64,000 bases of DNA from Monodelphis domestica (Eukaryota > Chordata > Mammalia > Didelphimorphia > Didelphidae): contig NC_077232.1 in the NCBI RefSeq assembly GCF_027887165.1, forward strand, positions 18,306,755 through 18,370,754, written 5' to 3'. Below, piece by piece: positions 23,642 through 35,610 of the stretch; position 1 is the stretch's first letter; the number at the start of each line of letters is the position of its first letter. The notes under the pieces are model-generated. The model did not search any database, was not told the origin of the DNA, and saw only the letters and a program-made list of their open reading frames with translations. The translations under genes and the position numbers were made by a program.

Positions 23642-24469
23642 ATGACATTTATGGAGAATAAATTTGAAGTGAATGAGTTCATCCTTGTAGGATTAACAGA
23701 TGCCCCAGAGCTTCAGATTCCTCTCCTCATAATGTTTACCCCTCATCTACCTCATCATTCTGATAGGGAATGTGGGGATAGTAACTCTTATCTCCTAGGA
23801 TTCCTGCCTCCACATACCCATGTATTTTTTTTTCCTCTGTAACCTCTCCCTGGTAAATTTTGACTAGTCCTCAACAGTTATTTGCAAGGCGATAGTGGGT
23901 TTCTCACAGGGAACAAAATTATCTGTTATAATGGATGTGCTACCCAGTTGTTCTTTGATACAGCCTTTGCAACTATTGAAAGTTACGTATTAGCCTTCAT
24001 GGCCTATGATCGCCATGCAGCTGTGTGTAGATCCCTACATTACACCACTACCATGACTTCAAAAATGTGTGCATATATGGCCAGTGGGGGTCACACCTGG
24101 TGTTTTCTGACCTCCATTTTCATAGGAAATTTAGTCTTTCCTTCTGCAGGTCCAATATAGTCCATCACTTTTCCTGTGATATTCCCCCTCTCTTGGTTCT
24201 CTCTTGCTCTGAAATTCACATAACTGAGTCAATAAACTTCATCTTTGGGTCATTAAATGCATCCTTCCCATTTCTTATCTTCTTTTTCTCTTATTTATTA
24301 ATCTTCATCACTATCATGAAAATCTGTTCTGCTGAAGGGCCCCAGAAAGCTTTCTCTACCTGTACTTCCCATATCACAATAGTGTTCATATTTTATGGGA
24401 CGTGCACCTTCATGTACTTCTGACCCAGTTCAAGCCATTCAAGACTCAGACAAAATGGTGTCAATGTTC
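23642..24469 (+). pseudogene. OR5B-like olfactory receptor pseudogene (OR-2), truncated in TM7
   Basis: Clear OR homology in pieces: [19 protein letters not shown] at the start, [10 protein letters not shown] at TM3, [13 protein letters not shown] in EL2, KAFSTCTSH at TM6, and DSDKMVSMF just before the break. Damage seen against OR-1 and OR-3: an extra C near 23740; family-frame stops near 23796 and 23866; a one-base loss near 23890; a four-base loss near 24130; a stop (TGA) near 24421; and a two-base loss near 24450. Homology ends at 24469, so TM7 (PMLNPLIY) is missing and unrelated sequence follows. The N-terminal part resembles OR-1, while from TM3 on it resembles OR-3/OR-4. It cannot make a receptor. 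Confidence 0.93.
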
Positions 24470-24764
24470 AAAACAAACTTAACAACAAGACAGAGCCAAG
24501 GAACCCTCCTGCTGGACTTAATTCAAAAGGTACGCCCCTCCACCCCCCAAAGCCAGAATCCAAGAACACTCTGGTTTAAGGGGAAGACAGAAGGAAGGTC
24601 CCAGGACCCATCCCCCAATCCACTCAGAGAGCTGAGACTCCCAGACCCCAGCAGCAGTGGGAAATCCTGGGCGGGCAAAGGTGCTGGTCTGGAAGGCATA
24701 CATTGCAACCAGGGCTGTGATAAGTTCAGAGTCTCCAACACAGATGGCGGGGAAGGAGCTAGAG
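24470..24764. other. Unidentified GC-richer segment at the OR-2/unit 3 junction
   Basis: About 295 bp, visibly richer in GC than its surroundings. It sits exactly between the broken end of OR-2 and sequence (24765) that matches 38852 in unit 4. It contains open frames on both strands (24523-24798 minus, 24395-24811 plus) but no motif I recognise. It may be a retroelement 5' UTR or LTR piece that bridged a deletion. Confidence 0.45.
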
Positions 24765-25411
24765 ACAAGAAAGGACATATTAACAGAAGACAGTCCATTT
24801 ATAGAACCTGATGCCTAAATAAGCTTGAATCAGGCAATCTTTGGAACAGATAAACCACTCCTTTAAGCCAGATTATAACTAGGGCTATCATGAGAATTAA
24901 TAGAATTCCTATGCATAATATAACAGGTCAGAAACATTTACAAAGATTGCCAGAGTGCCATCAGTCTTCAGTAACTTTGTAGGGCACCTTTAAGAGTGAA
25001 AAAAAGGTGTTGGTTTCACTTGAGATCAATGAATCCAGGAGTCTTTTTGCACAATCTTAATTGCAGTTGGAATGGTCAGGAGAACTTGGAAAGTGCTTTC
25101 TCAAGTAGGTTATGATCTACTGGGATGCTGAAAATTCCTAATATAAATGTAATCAGGTCTTTGTAAATCATGGCATGAGAAATCTTTAGGTCCAGTCTGT
25201 ACCACTGCTTAGGCTGGAGTGATTCCCAATGTGGCAGTGAGCCATTATTGAATCCTTCTTGGGTTCAGGTATTCAACAAATTCTGAATCTGCCACACTGT
25301 GCTTTTCCCTGTGATTATTTGCTTTTTGTCCTCGAGAGTAGTTGTAGGAAACTTGTCAAAGGTTCTACTTACATCTTGCCAAATCATTGCTCCAACATTC
25401 CACTTCATTAC

Positions 25412-26016
25412 TGTCAACTAGGAAAAACGCAGAACTATTAAATAGTCAAAATCACACTTTAATCAAGGGAAAAGGGGTTCGTGCTACTAATGGGACAACA
25501 GAGCTGCTTCCCAAGACTGCACAGAGTCAAGACGCCCTGGTCACTAGCCTCTGGGAGTGCCACCGACTCAGGATGGACTCCGGGGAACAAAAGAACTTGG
25601 GGAACCTATATACCCTTTGGAAATCCAGGGGCAGGGAAAAATGATTGACATCACTATGGCTACAAGGAAAATGGCAGTGTTCAAACTACACTGACAAGAT
25701 ACAATTAAGCTAGAAGCTAGGGTGCAAGAGAAAGGGGCTGCTTACAATAGTTACTAAAGGATGGTTCATGCCCAGGTCTGACCTTCCTGAGAAATGTTCT
25801 AATACAATAGGGGATGTTACCTAAAACATAGAATGTCCTTAGCATATGCTTATCTCACCCAACCAGAATTATCATTTCCCTTCAGGGTAGATTCCATGGG
25901 AACAGGGAACAAGTACAAGCTTTTGGGGTCTCCAATCTAAAAGCTAGTGCTGAAAATTGGGGTTCATCAGATTCCACTAGCCCACAAGTTTGGGATTCCT
26001 AAATTCCATGTTGACA
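25412..26016 (-). mobile_element. Solo LTR, class I (gammaretrovirus-like) ERV
   Basis: Bounded by TGTCAACT and ATGTTGACA with a TTAC duplication (25408-25411 and 26017-26020). The empty site is visible in unit 4 near 39495. On the minus strand it shows GGGTATATAGG (TATA box, plus coordinates about 25609-25619) and then a GATTAAAGTG poly(A)-type signal nearer the left end. It is a 605-bp fossil with no coding part. Because it is absent from unit 4, it entered after units 3 and 4 separated. Confidence 0.8.
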
Positions 26017-27189
26017 TTACCAATAAACCAGAACTTTGAGGGCAACCGTCCTTGAAATCCAGAGTTTGCAGGATTAAAAGGAGAGGAGGAAATGGGTAAA
26101 CTGGGAGCTCTGAGTAGATTTTTAAAAGGAATAGTTGTAACATTCATAATAATGAAACTATAATTTTAAACTTACAAATGACTATCATCTCAATGTCCAT
26201 AATAGCTAGCATGTATATACAAAGATTATTATTTTACAAATGAAATCAGACTACATTCATGATAACTAAATTGAATAAAAGTTCACAGTGATCTCTCATT
26301 CCATCTGAAATCTTTTACCACCAAATTCAGTCATATTTTCCCTAGGGGCAAAGTGGATATCTTTGCACTACCTCATTTCTTTCATGGTCAGTATAACATA
26401 TCATCCTAACCATAACCTTTTGACTATATTCCGGTCTCAAATGATTTTACCCAATTTTAAAATGAATTAAATGAGTCTTGGAGATGCGCAATGACTTTGC
26501 CTATGTCACCTACAAAGGAGGAATAGAATCATGCTCTAGTTAATGGCCTTGTCCAGAATCCTTTCTACCTCATTTTGCTAATAACATTCTAAGAATGACA
26601 AAATACTCCTGAGAAAATGATCTCTGTGTGTACTCATATTTTCCTCCCCTGATCAGAGAATTTTAATGGCTTGTTTTGTTCATGTGTTGGTAGCAGAGTT
26701 GCTATGTTTCTCCAAGGGACCACCAGTTCCTCAGAGATGCAGGTCTCCCAGATCTGGATAACATCCCTGCTTTAGCCCTAACTTGACATTGAAACATTTA
26801 ACTCTAGGGTTCCATGCTGTGGTACCAACTTGTAGGAACAAGTAATTTAGTCATTTATTCATTCATCTAGTTTCTTTTGTATTACCTGAGGTTGAGTTGA
26901 ATGGATGATAGGAGTGGGCATCCCTAACTGTATTGTCATCCATGCCACAGCAATGTCCATGAGTGACTATTCTGCCACTGGGAAATTTTGCCCTCTTTGT
27001 CCCAGTGACTATGGAGATGTTTGTGTAATGGAGATGTTTGTATAATATAATACTTTCTCAGATTGGAATTTCAAGGTCAAACCTTGAATATAAAATTCTT
27101 GGCTAACCCTCCTCTTTGGAAGTCTAGCTACCTTTCTCCATATCAAGCTAGGTAGGTTCTAGAATAGCCAGTCTAAGATTTCAGTGCTT

Positions 27190-27440
27190 ATATAGATAGC
27201 AACATGGCATAGGAGAAACATTTCTAGACCTGGAAGGAGGAAGAATTGGGAAAAAAACCTCTCTAACCCACCATTTCCACACTGGTAAGTCAATTGACTT
27301 CTTCCATTTCCTTATCTTGAAACTATGCAAAGTACTTGTGGCACACATCTCATAGGGTTGTTTGGGGGCTCCAATAACATTATGTGTAAAATGTTTTCCA
27401 ACATCCAAATGCTCTAGAAACATCACCGGGGTCTTTTCAA
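27190..27440 (+). repeat. MIR/THER-type CORE-SINE (unit 3 copy)
   Basis: Counterpart of 3475-3735: 'tggtaagtcaattgacttcttccatttccttatcttgaaac', 'catagggttgtttgggggctccaataaca'. Confidence 0.65.
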
Positions 27441-27619
27441 GTTCATCATCCTTCAGTAACTGAAGGAGCCCTTGGAGCAATGGTTTACTGTAGAGTCCTA
27501 ATGAGGACTTAATTAAATTTTTTGATGATTAATATATTTTGTGCAAAGTACTATATGAAATTTGTAAGGGAGGGGAGTTGATAGTCAAGTTTAGGTAAGA
27601 CAGTCATTGCCATTATTGC

Positions 27620-27840
27620 TGATAATTCACATTTATGCAGGACTTAAGCATTTGCAAAAGTTTTCTATCACTCTTCTCATTTGAATCTCCTGAGAACTAT
27701 GTAAGATATAATAATAGCATTATCTCCCCTTCTAAAGCTAAATAAATTTAGATTGATTGACTTACGTGACTTTTCCATAGATATATATTCATTAGGATCT
27801 GAGGTGGGATTTAAAGTCAAAAGGTTTTTCTACTTCTTAA
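27620..27840 (-). repeat. MIR-type SINE (unit 3 copy)
   Basis: Counterpart of 3925-4205: 'tttgcaaaagttttctatcac', 'tttgaatctcctgagaactatgtaag', 'ccttctaaagctaaataaattt'. Confidence 0.55.
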
Positions 27841-30201
27841 TAATATTATTCCTGAAATGTTTTCCTTACATCAATCCTAAATTTGCTTATTTAATTTGTT
27901 TCTTCTTAATGTCTACTTTCCCCTCCTGGTCCTCACCTTTGAATACAAGTGGTACATGTTATATATCCTTCCACCAGATTACCCTCCTTCAGGTACCTGA
28001 AAATAATTTGAATCTCAATTTCTGTCATGACATATATTTTACCTTTTTTAGGCTAAACATCCACAGCTTCTTCCACCAATTCTGAATAGTGAGATTAAAA
28101 AGTATTTCTCCATCTTGAAATTTTCTAGCCAATCAATGTCCTTCCCAATGTGCAGAACATACAACTCAGCACATTGCTCCAAGTGCTGAGCACCAAAGAC
28201 CACATCTGTGTGCCTGGCTATTATTCTCTGTTCAATATCAGGCAGATTCCTTTTATTTTTGGTCATGTAGGTCACAAAGTCCTGGTTGGGATCCAATGTA
28301 TTTAAAGTACTTTGTGAAATTCAAAGAGACTGCTATGATACATTGGATAGAGCTGAGCAAATACTTTTAAGAAGTTCCACACTGAAAGTCATCTTTAGAC
28401 ATGATGTAACACTCTTAGTTTCCGCAACTTAAAAATGCATTCAATAATAGAACTTATATCTCAAGATCATTGTGAGATCCTAGTATGGTACTGATCATCA
28501 TCATTGCTGATGCTATAGAAATATTCCTTCTCTTCTCTTCACTGGTATAGATTCTGGTTTTCATCATCATTTTTTTTAATCAACACTCTATTAACCAGCA
28601 TTGTTTCATTGTAAATTTTTCATTGTAAAATTTTTCTTCATCTTCAAAATCTTATTCTTGATATAATTTGGTCCTTTCAAGTTTCGTAAAATCCAGAAAA
28701 TCCCATTTTATTTTACCTCTTGTATGTGGAGAATTGACTTTACCCAAACCTAATGTGCCTGTTCTACAATTGCTAGTTTTTCTTTCTTCATCTATCTCAA
28801 ACAATGAGTTTCCACTCACTTCTTCAACATTCCTATTTATTTTGATTCTACCCAACAATTCCTCATCCCTTGTGAGGATAAAAGGTGAAACAGAATTTCC
28901 TCATATTATTCCTTTGCTTTTGAAAATTTGATGGATAAAAATGCCATAATCTTCAGGATATCAACAAGAAATAATAAAATGTGACATCTGGTCAGCTGTG
29001 ATTTGAGGTAGATAACTTCCAAGGAACCTCCATGACTTGGGATTCTCTGGTGCAGTTTTCTGTATTATTGTCAAGATATAACTAGTTTTAGATAACATGT
29101 GGCAGCCTACTTAAAATTACTATGAAAACTTGTTTCTAATGTCTCATGGTGGTAAAGTGACAATAAGTACTCTAAGTATAAGTGACTAATGAATAACTGT
29201 GGGAGGGCCTTTCAAACTAATGGCTTATGCTTGGGTCTGGGTAGGGACTATGGATTTAGTCTGCTGCACAAAGGCTATTTTAGCTTAGTTAAAAGAGGGA
29301 AGGCTACCACTGGTCAATTGATGAGTGACATTTATGAACTGTCTACTGTATGCCTGGCACTATACCAAGCCTGTAGAACTAAAAAATAGTAAGATAGAGT
29401 ACCTGCTCTCTAGGAGCTCAAAATCTGAAGGCAAATGCAAATAAATGTGCAAACAAACTCTATCTAGGATAAATTAGAAATATCAAAAGAAGGAAGTTAC
29501 TGGAATGGAGATAGATTAAGAAATCCATTCTGGGACTGGGGTCCTAGCTTTAAGGATTTGAAAAGAAACATTGATGATTTCCTAGGGACCCACAATACCT
29601 TATACTGAATAAATGGGGAAAAAATGACCCATTTTTGTGTCTTCTGCTTGTACAGTGGCAGGTTAGAATATTGAAAAAGAAACAAGCTATTTGAGGAGAA
29701 AATTTAGAAATCATACATTTATTATTTAGTGAACTACTAGTGGTCTTTTGGACAATAAAATGCCCCAAACTATATAACTAGTATCCACTGGTAGCTGTTC
29801 CTACTAAGGATCTGATCACCAGTTCATTAAACACCTCTCATAGCTGCAATGATTCCAGGACTAAGCAGAATCACAATGAAATCTCAGTCAATTTTCTTTG
29901 ACCCTCTTCTCTTGCTTCACTCAGTCTTTTAATTTTCCTCTTATTTCATTCTTCCATTTTTTCTCCTTTTTTACTTTTTTTATTTATTCTTCACTAAAGT
30001 GAAGCATGTACATAGGAAAAAGTCTAGTTTTTCACTTCTTACAACCAATAGGCCCCTTGTTATGATGATTTTCACTGTAGAACAAGCCATTTGCCTTTCC
30101 TTGGGTGAATAATTCTACTTTGGGTATTATTAAGTGGTGTGATATTGAAATCACTTTAAAAGGCTGATATTTATTAATTTAAGATTGCCAAGGAATTCAC
30201 T

Positions 30202-30295
30202 TGTGTAATTCCTAAATGAAACACTCAAGTCAGCTGCCAAATTTTATGGTGTTTTAATTACAAAAGGAGGAAGAAAGTATTAGAGGGAGAGAGAC

Positions 30296-30368
<73 letters not shown>

Positions 30369-30908
30369 CAGAGACAGAGAGAGAGAGAAAGACAGAAGGA
30401 AAGAAGTTTAACTCAGACCACTCTGGCTCAGGCTGAGCCAAAACGGGTGTGAAGACCTTGGATAGCCAAGGCAGGGAAAGGATCAGTCCTTATTACTCAT
30501 GTGACCAGTCTGAAGGGAAGCAGTCTTCTGTGGGGCTTCTCCAATGTCAAGCACCAGCCTTGAACTGACTCTAACCCTCCTCACAGGAAGTCCTGAGAAC
30601 TCCAGAGGCTGTTCTCTACTTTACTTCCTACATCTCACATGTGCCAATGGTAGTTCTAGCTTGACCTAGGACCACCCAGAGGTCTGTTCTTTTTTTGCAC
30701 ATATCTGTTGAAGGCCATATTCTCAAATAATTAAATCTTGAGTTTGCTTCAGCCCTTACTAATCTTGTTACACTGAGTAGGGTGGAGAATGTAGTTTCCA
30801 AGGCCTGATTCTGTTATTCTAAGTATGTCTATTGTTATTGATCAGGAAATAGCTAAATCTGATCTTCTAAAGAATGGTCTGAATAGGGTGGAATGGTTTT
30901 GAAATTCA
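30202..30908 (-). mobile_element. Solo LTR, 'GA-tract LTR' family (copy 2)
   Basis: Breaks the alignment of unit 3 to unit 4 just before the L1. Probable ends are TGTGTAATTCC and GAAATTCA, flanked by CACT (30198-30201) and CAGT (30909-30912). It shares with 455-1570 and 52860-54380 a 'tttatggtgttttaatta' block followed by a GA tract, and a final 'aaatagctaaatctgatctt' block (compare 'agatagctaaatccaatctt' near 54370). It is a fossil without coding sequence. Confidence 0.55.
30283..30398. repeat. (GA)n/(GACAGA)n microsatellite inside the LTR
   Basis: GA dinucleotides grade into GACAGA hexamers. Shorter GA tracts occur at the same place in the other two LTR copies. Confidence 0.95.
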
Positions 30909-33900
30909 CAGTGGGTAGCAGATTGAAAAGAAATAAAGAAGGGAAAGTTCCAGGGACAGATAAAAGATGGAAGGGCATAGAGAAATCTTGAACAAATCTG
31001 TGAATCTTCTCCCACCAACCTTAAAATGACACATTAAAAGGGGTTCTGGATTGAATGAACCAACAAGAATATGGAGTGAAGTAATTTTCCTGTAGAAAAC
31101 AACTTGAAAAGAAGACAGAGAGGATCTGTTTTACTGGGTTGTGAGGGGAACAGAGATCACAAAAAGGCTTCACAGCCTGTACACAGGCCACACAAAGGAA
31201 TAGTGGCCAAGGATAACAAAAAGGCCCACCCATCCCACATATATTGTACCAAGGTTCTAAAAGTGGGACCAAGTCACCTTTGAGATCATGAAAACCTGCC
31301 CACTCTAAGAGCAGTGCAAATCCACACATATCCTAGCCCTAGCTCAAGCCTGCAATGGGGCCAAAAGTCTTAGCAAGGGGAAGTGAATGGTATACCTGGC
31401 TGGTACAGGCCCAGACAAAACTTTGAGACCCTCCCTAACCCAAACTGAGGCCCCAACCCTCAGCACAAAGCAGATGTCAGGGCACCCAGGTGCTTAAGTC
31501 AAAGGGAGGATCCAGAGCCCTTGCCAAAAACTTAAGGAAGATCCTGAACCCAGTTCAAAGTAGTCTGGAGCACTTCTACCTGTATAAACCAAGACTGAGA
31601 CCCAGAGCACTTGCCTAAACTCCAAAGCCAGAGGGTAAGTCAGTTGCTGGGTACTTGCCCTGTACAAGATCAGAGTGAGCCCCAAGCCCCTGCCCAAGCC
31701 CAAGTACTAGGGAGGCCACAAGCAGTAAGGCATGACACTCCACAGTATACATGACCTATGCAAATCCAGAGTGAGCACAGGGCCACTGCCCAAGCTTGAG
31801 GCTATACTCTGAGCCCAAACACAAGATAGCTCAGAGTGCTCTCACCTGTGCAATCTATTAGCAATTCCAGGGGGTGGTTAGATCTGCAGAGTTAGATAAC
31901 ATTCAGTGCTCCCAGTCCACAATTCATTATACCATCTTGGAAGAACTGAAACTTGCATAAACCCAGAAATAGAGCAAAGGCTATCAGCAAGGAAAAACTG
32001 GTGTTGAAGAGATTGCCTTATCTCCCTTTAGGATAGTTCCCAACTTTAAGATAAGAGTGAAAGTTAAGATAAAATCTAGGAAAATGAGAAAATATCAATA
32101 AATTAAAAAATCTAACTTTAGGAAATTTTAGTGGAGACAAAGAAGATCAAGGCACAGACTCAGAAAGATAGTAAGAACAAAGCATCTAACTACAAAACTT
32201 CAAACCAAAATATAAATTGGTTTACATTCTGAAAGTGATCATAAAGAACTTCAAAAATCAAAAAATGAAATGCATAAATGAAATTAATGTAAAACATAAT
32301 TAACCAAAAGGAAAAAGAAGTACAAAAATCCAATGAAATCCCCAAAATACTATTGCTCAAATGGAAAAGGAAGTTGAAAAGCTCATGGAAGTAAATCATC
32401 CCTTAAAAATTAGAGTTCCACAAGTAGAAGCTAATGACTTCATGAGACATCAAGTAATTATCAAAGAAAATTTCCATAACATTCTTTTTGTTTTTAAACC
32501 CTTACCTTCCATCTTGGAATCAATACTGTGTATTGCCTCCAAGGCAGAAGCTGGTAAGGGCTAGGCAATGGGGGTTAAGTGACTTGCCCAGGGTCACAGA
32601 GCTGGGAAGTGTCTAAGGCCAGATTTGAACCTAGCATGTCCCAGTAGGCCTGGCTCTCTGAGCTACCCAGCTTCAAAAGACAGTAAAGTAGAAATTGACA
32701 GAATCCAGAGGTCATCTCCTGAAATAAATCCCAAAATAACAACCCTCAGGAACATTATAACTAAATTCAAAAGCTCCCAGAACAAGGAGAACATAGTGCA
32801 AGCAGATAAAAAGAATCCATTGAAATACCATTGAACTATAGTCAGGATTACATAGGACCTAACAGCTTCCACATTAAAGTGTCAGATGTCTAGAAAAATG
32901 ATATTGTAGAAAGCAGAAGAATTAGATTTACAACCCAGAATCACCTACTCAGCAAAACTGAACATATTCTTTCAGGGGAAAATTGTCATTTAATAAAATG
33001 GATTTCTAAGCATTCCAGATAAAAAAAACCAGACCTAAACAGAACATTTGGTATTCACATATAAGACTCAAGAGAAGCATAAACATGTTAATAATAAAGA
33101 AAAAATTAAGGGATTCAATATCATCAACATGTTAATAGTCCTAATTAGAAAAATAATATTTGTAACCCTTATTTTTTTTTCTTTACAGTACTAAAACAGT
33201 TAGAAGGACTATAAATAGACAAAGGGTGTGGAAGTAAGTTGTTTAAGATGGCATGATATGCAAAAAAAATATAGGGATGAAAGAGCTGATTAAAGTGAGA
33301 GAAAAAAGAAGAGAGAAGAAAAATGGAGTAAATTATCTCATCTAAAGAGATAAAAAAATTTAAAAAACTTTACTTTTTGGATAAAATGTTGGTATATTTA
33401 TAGAATCCTAGAAAATCAAATAAAAGACTAGTTAAAATAACTAATTTTAATAAAGTTTCAGGATACAAAATTAACCTAACTAAATCATCAGAATTACTAT
33501 ATATTACCAACAAATTTCAACAGCACAAGATAGAGAAATTCTATTTAAAATAATTCTGGACAATATAAAAACTTGGGACTCTACTTGCTAAAACAAATAC
33601 AGCATTAAAATGAACACAATCACAAAACATTTCACATAAAGAACATAAGATCTAAATAATTGAAAATATATGAATTGCTCATGGGTAGGGTGAGTTAATA
33701 TAATAAAAATATATTTCTACTTAATTATTTTACTTATTCAGTGCCATACCAATCAAAATACAAAAAAATCCTCTAGAACTAGAAAAAATATTTTAAAAAT
33801 TAACCTGATAGAACAAAAGGTCAAAAAATATGAAGAGAATTAATGGAAAAAAAATCAAGGAAGGTAACCTAGTAGTACTAGATCTAAAATGGTACCTTAA

Positions 33901-35358
33901 ATCAGTAATCATTAAAAGAATCTGGTACTGGCTCAGAAATAGAATGGTGGATCAGTGGAATGGATTAGATATACAATATATATTGGTCAATGGCCTAATA
34001 TTTGCCAAATCCAAAGACCCCACATTTTTGAGATAAACTACTTGACAAAGATTGCTGGAAAATCTTGAAATGAGTATGGCAGAAACTAGGTGTAGACCAA
34101 TATGTCACTCCCAATATTAGATCACAATGGTTATATGATTGGGAAATAAACTGATAACATAAGTTAATTATGGGAACATAGAATAGTTTGATATATGGAG
34201 AAGGCAAGAATTTATGAATAAATAGGAAGTTGAGAGTATTTTAAGATGATAAAGTAATAATTTGTATTATATTAAAATGAAAATAAAACCAATATAATCC
34301 AGATTAGAAGGGAAAAATTGGGAAAAATTTATATCAAATTTCTCTGATAAATGTCAAAATTAAGTCAAATTTCTAAGAATACAAGTCATTCCCCAGTTGA
34401 GAAATGGTCAAATAATACGAATGGGCAGTTTTCAGATGAAGAAATACAGATTATTAATAATCATATAAAAAAAGTTCTAAATCACACCTGATTAGGTAAT
34501 GCAAATTGAAAGAACTTTGAGTTACTACCTTATACCTATCAGATTGGCCAATCCTTCAGTAAAGCAAAGTGATAAATTTTGAAGGATTTGTGGCAAAATT
34601 GGGACCTTACTGCATTGTTGGTGGAGTTGTGAACTTATCCAATCATTCAGGAGAGTAATTTTTGTTACTATGTCCAAAGGCCTATAAAACTGCATATCCT
34701 TTAGTCACTATCAGGTTTGTATAACAAAATGTTTTTTTAAAAGGGAAAGGAGCTGCTTGTAGAAATATATTGATAGCAGCTGTTTTTGGTGGCAAAGAAT
34801 TGGAAATTGAAGGGTTGTCCATAATGTGGGGAATGGTTGAACAAATTGTGTTATATGTTGGTAATGGAGTATTATTGAGTTGTATGAAACAATGGTCAGG
34901 ATGATTTCATGAAAAACATGAAACACCTACATGAACTGATGCAGAGCAACATAAGCAGAACCAGAAACAATTATATTTAGTAATAGCAATTTTATGGTAT
35001 GATCAACAATGAAAGACTTTTCTCCACTCAGAAATATAATGATCTAGGAAAATTCTATGGGACAAAAGACAAAGAATGCTACCCACATCCAGAGAAAACT
35101 GTTAGAGTTGATGCGGATGAAAACATACTATTTTTCACATTTGTTTATTATTTTATTTGGGGTTTTGGTTTTATATGAGTTTTCTCTTACAACAGTAACT
35201 AATATGGAAATGTTTTGAAAGATAACACATGCATAACGCAAATCAAATTTCTTATCATTTCTGAAAGGAGGAAGGGCAGGAAGATGATTTGAATCTTTTA
35301 ATTTTAGTAAATACATGTTGAAAACTGTTATTACATGTAGGTGGGAAAAATAAAATAT
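30909..35358 (+). mobile_element. L1 LINE (unit 3 copy), internally deleted
   Basis: Starts with the L1 5' UTR ('agcagattgaaaag…', matching 43017 in unit 4), which contains several loosely repeated GC-rich modules ('cagagtgag…cc…tgcccaagc'). ORF1-like sequence follows at 32000-33350. At about 33370 it jumps straight to late RT sequence (matches 19670 and 45930), so the endonuclease and most of the RT are deleted. It ends with the L1 3' UTR and a short A-rich tail ('gggaaaaataaaatatat'). It carries a SINE insertion at 32484. Confidence 0.85.
32484..32672 (-). mobile_element. tRNA-derived marsupial SINE in the unit 3 L1
   Basis: Same family as 9876-10078: 'aaacccttaccttccatcttggaatcaatactgtgtattg…ggctaggcaatgggggttaagtgacttgcccagggtcacagagctgggaagtgtc'. 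It is absent at the matching L1 site in unit 2 (about 16615), so it inserted later. Confidence 0.88.
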
Positions 35359-35555
35359 ATCTGAGAAAAGTAGAGGAGAATACATGAAATACTCTATAAG
35401 AAACTTGATTGGTTGATTTGGAGTACCTACAGTAATTGCTATGAGGATTACCTAACTGTTTTTAGTCACCTAATTCTCTATTTCTATTCTTCACAAAAGA
35501 TATTTACATGATTGTTTTTGTCCTAGAGTCATCTTGAAATAATTTTTCTGATGGT
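35359..35555. other. Proximal upstream region of OR-3
   Basis: Nearly identical to the 200 bp before OR-4 (49001-49200): 'gaatacatgaaatactctataagaaactt', 'cctaactgtttttagtcac', 'aagatatttacatgattgtttttgtcctagag'. No TATA box is evident; the promoter probably lies at a further upstream exon. Confidence 0.5.
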
Positions 35556-35573
35556 TATTCTTTTTTGTTTCAG
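35556..35573 (+). promoter_or_regulatory. 3' splice acceptor before OR-3
   Basis: TTCTTTTTTGTTTCAG with AG at 35572-35573, 20 nt before the first ATG of the receptor frame. Confidence 0.6.
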
Positions 35574-35577
35574 GAGA

Positions 35578-35610
35578 ATGACATCACACTCAAATGAAAT
35601 TAATGGATAA
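35578..35610 (+). other. Short uORF overlapping the OR-3 start
   Basis: An ATG four bases after the splice acceptor opens a 10-codon frame that is out of frame with the receptor. It ends at TAA (35608-35610), beyond both candidate receptor ATGs (35594 and 35603). The same uORF, at the same spacing, precedes OR-2 and OR-4 but not OR-1. If translated it would reduce initiation on the receptor. Confidence 0.6.

Larger units (their letters stand above)
24765..30201. other. Unit 3 upstream region, no gene
   Basis: 24765-25400 is nearly identical to 38852-39490 in unit 4 ('acaagaaaggacatattaacag…'). The rest follows the common unit order. It is interrupted by the LTR at 25412. The MIR copies are listed separately. 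The 81-82 aa minus-strand frame at 28048-28296 recurs in unit 4 (41514-41762) only because the DNA is duplicated; the equivalent in units 1 and 2 is not open. Confidence 0.6.

Noticed and set aside
24395-24811. 138-codon frame running from OR-2 into the junction patch
   Set aside because: It crosses from the damaged receptor, out of its coding frame, into unrelated DNA and has no recognisable domain.
28048-28296. 82-codon minus-strand frame that recurs at 41514-41762
   Set aside because: The recurrence is explained by the unit 3/unit 4 duplication. The equivalent DNA in units 1 and 2 has no such frame, so there is no sign of protein constraint.
30283-30398. Regularly spaced short repeats that might suggest an array
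   Set aside because: It is a GA/GACAGA microsatellite in an LTR. There are no spacers, and the DNA is vertebrate.
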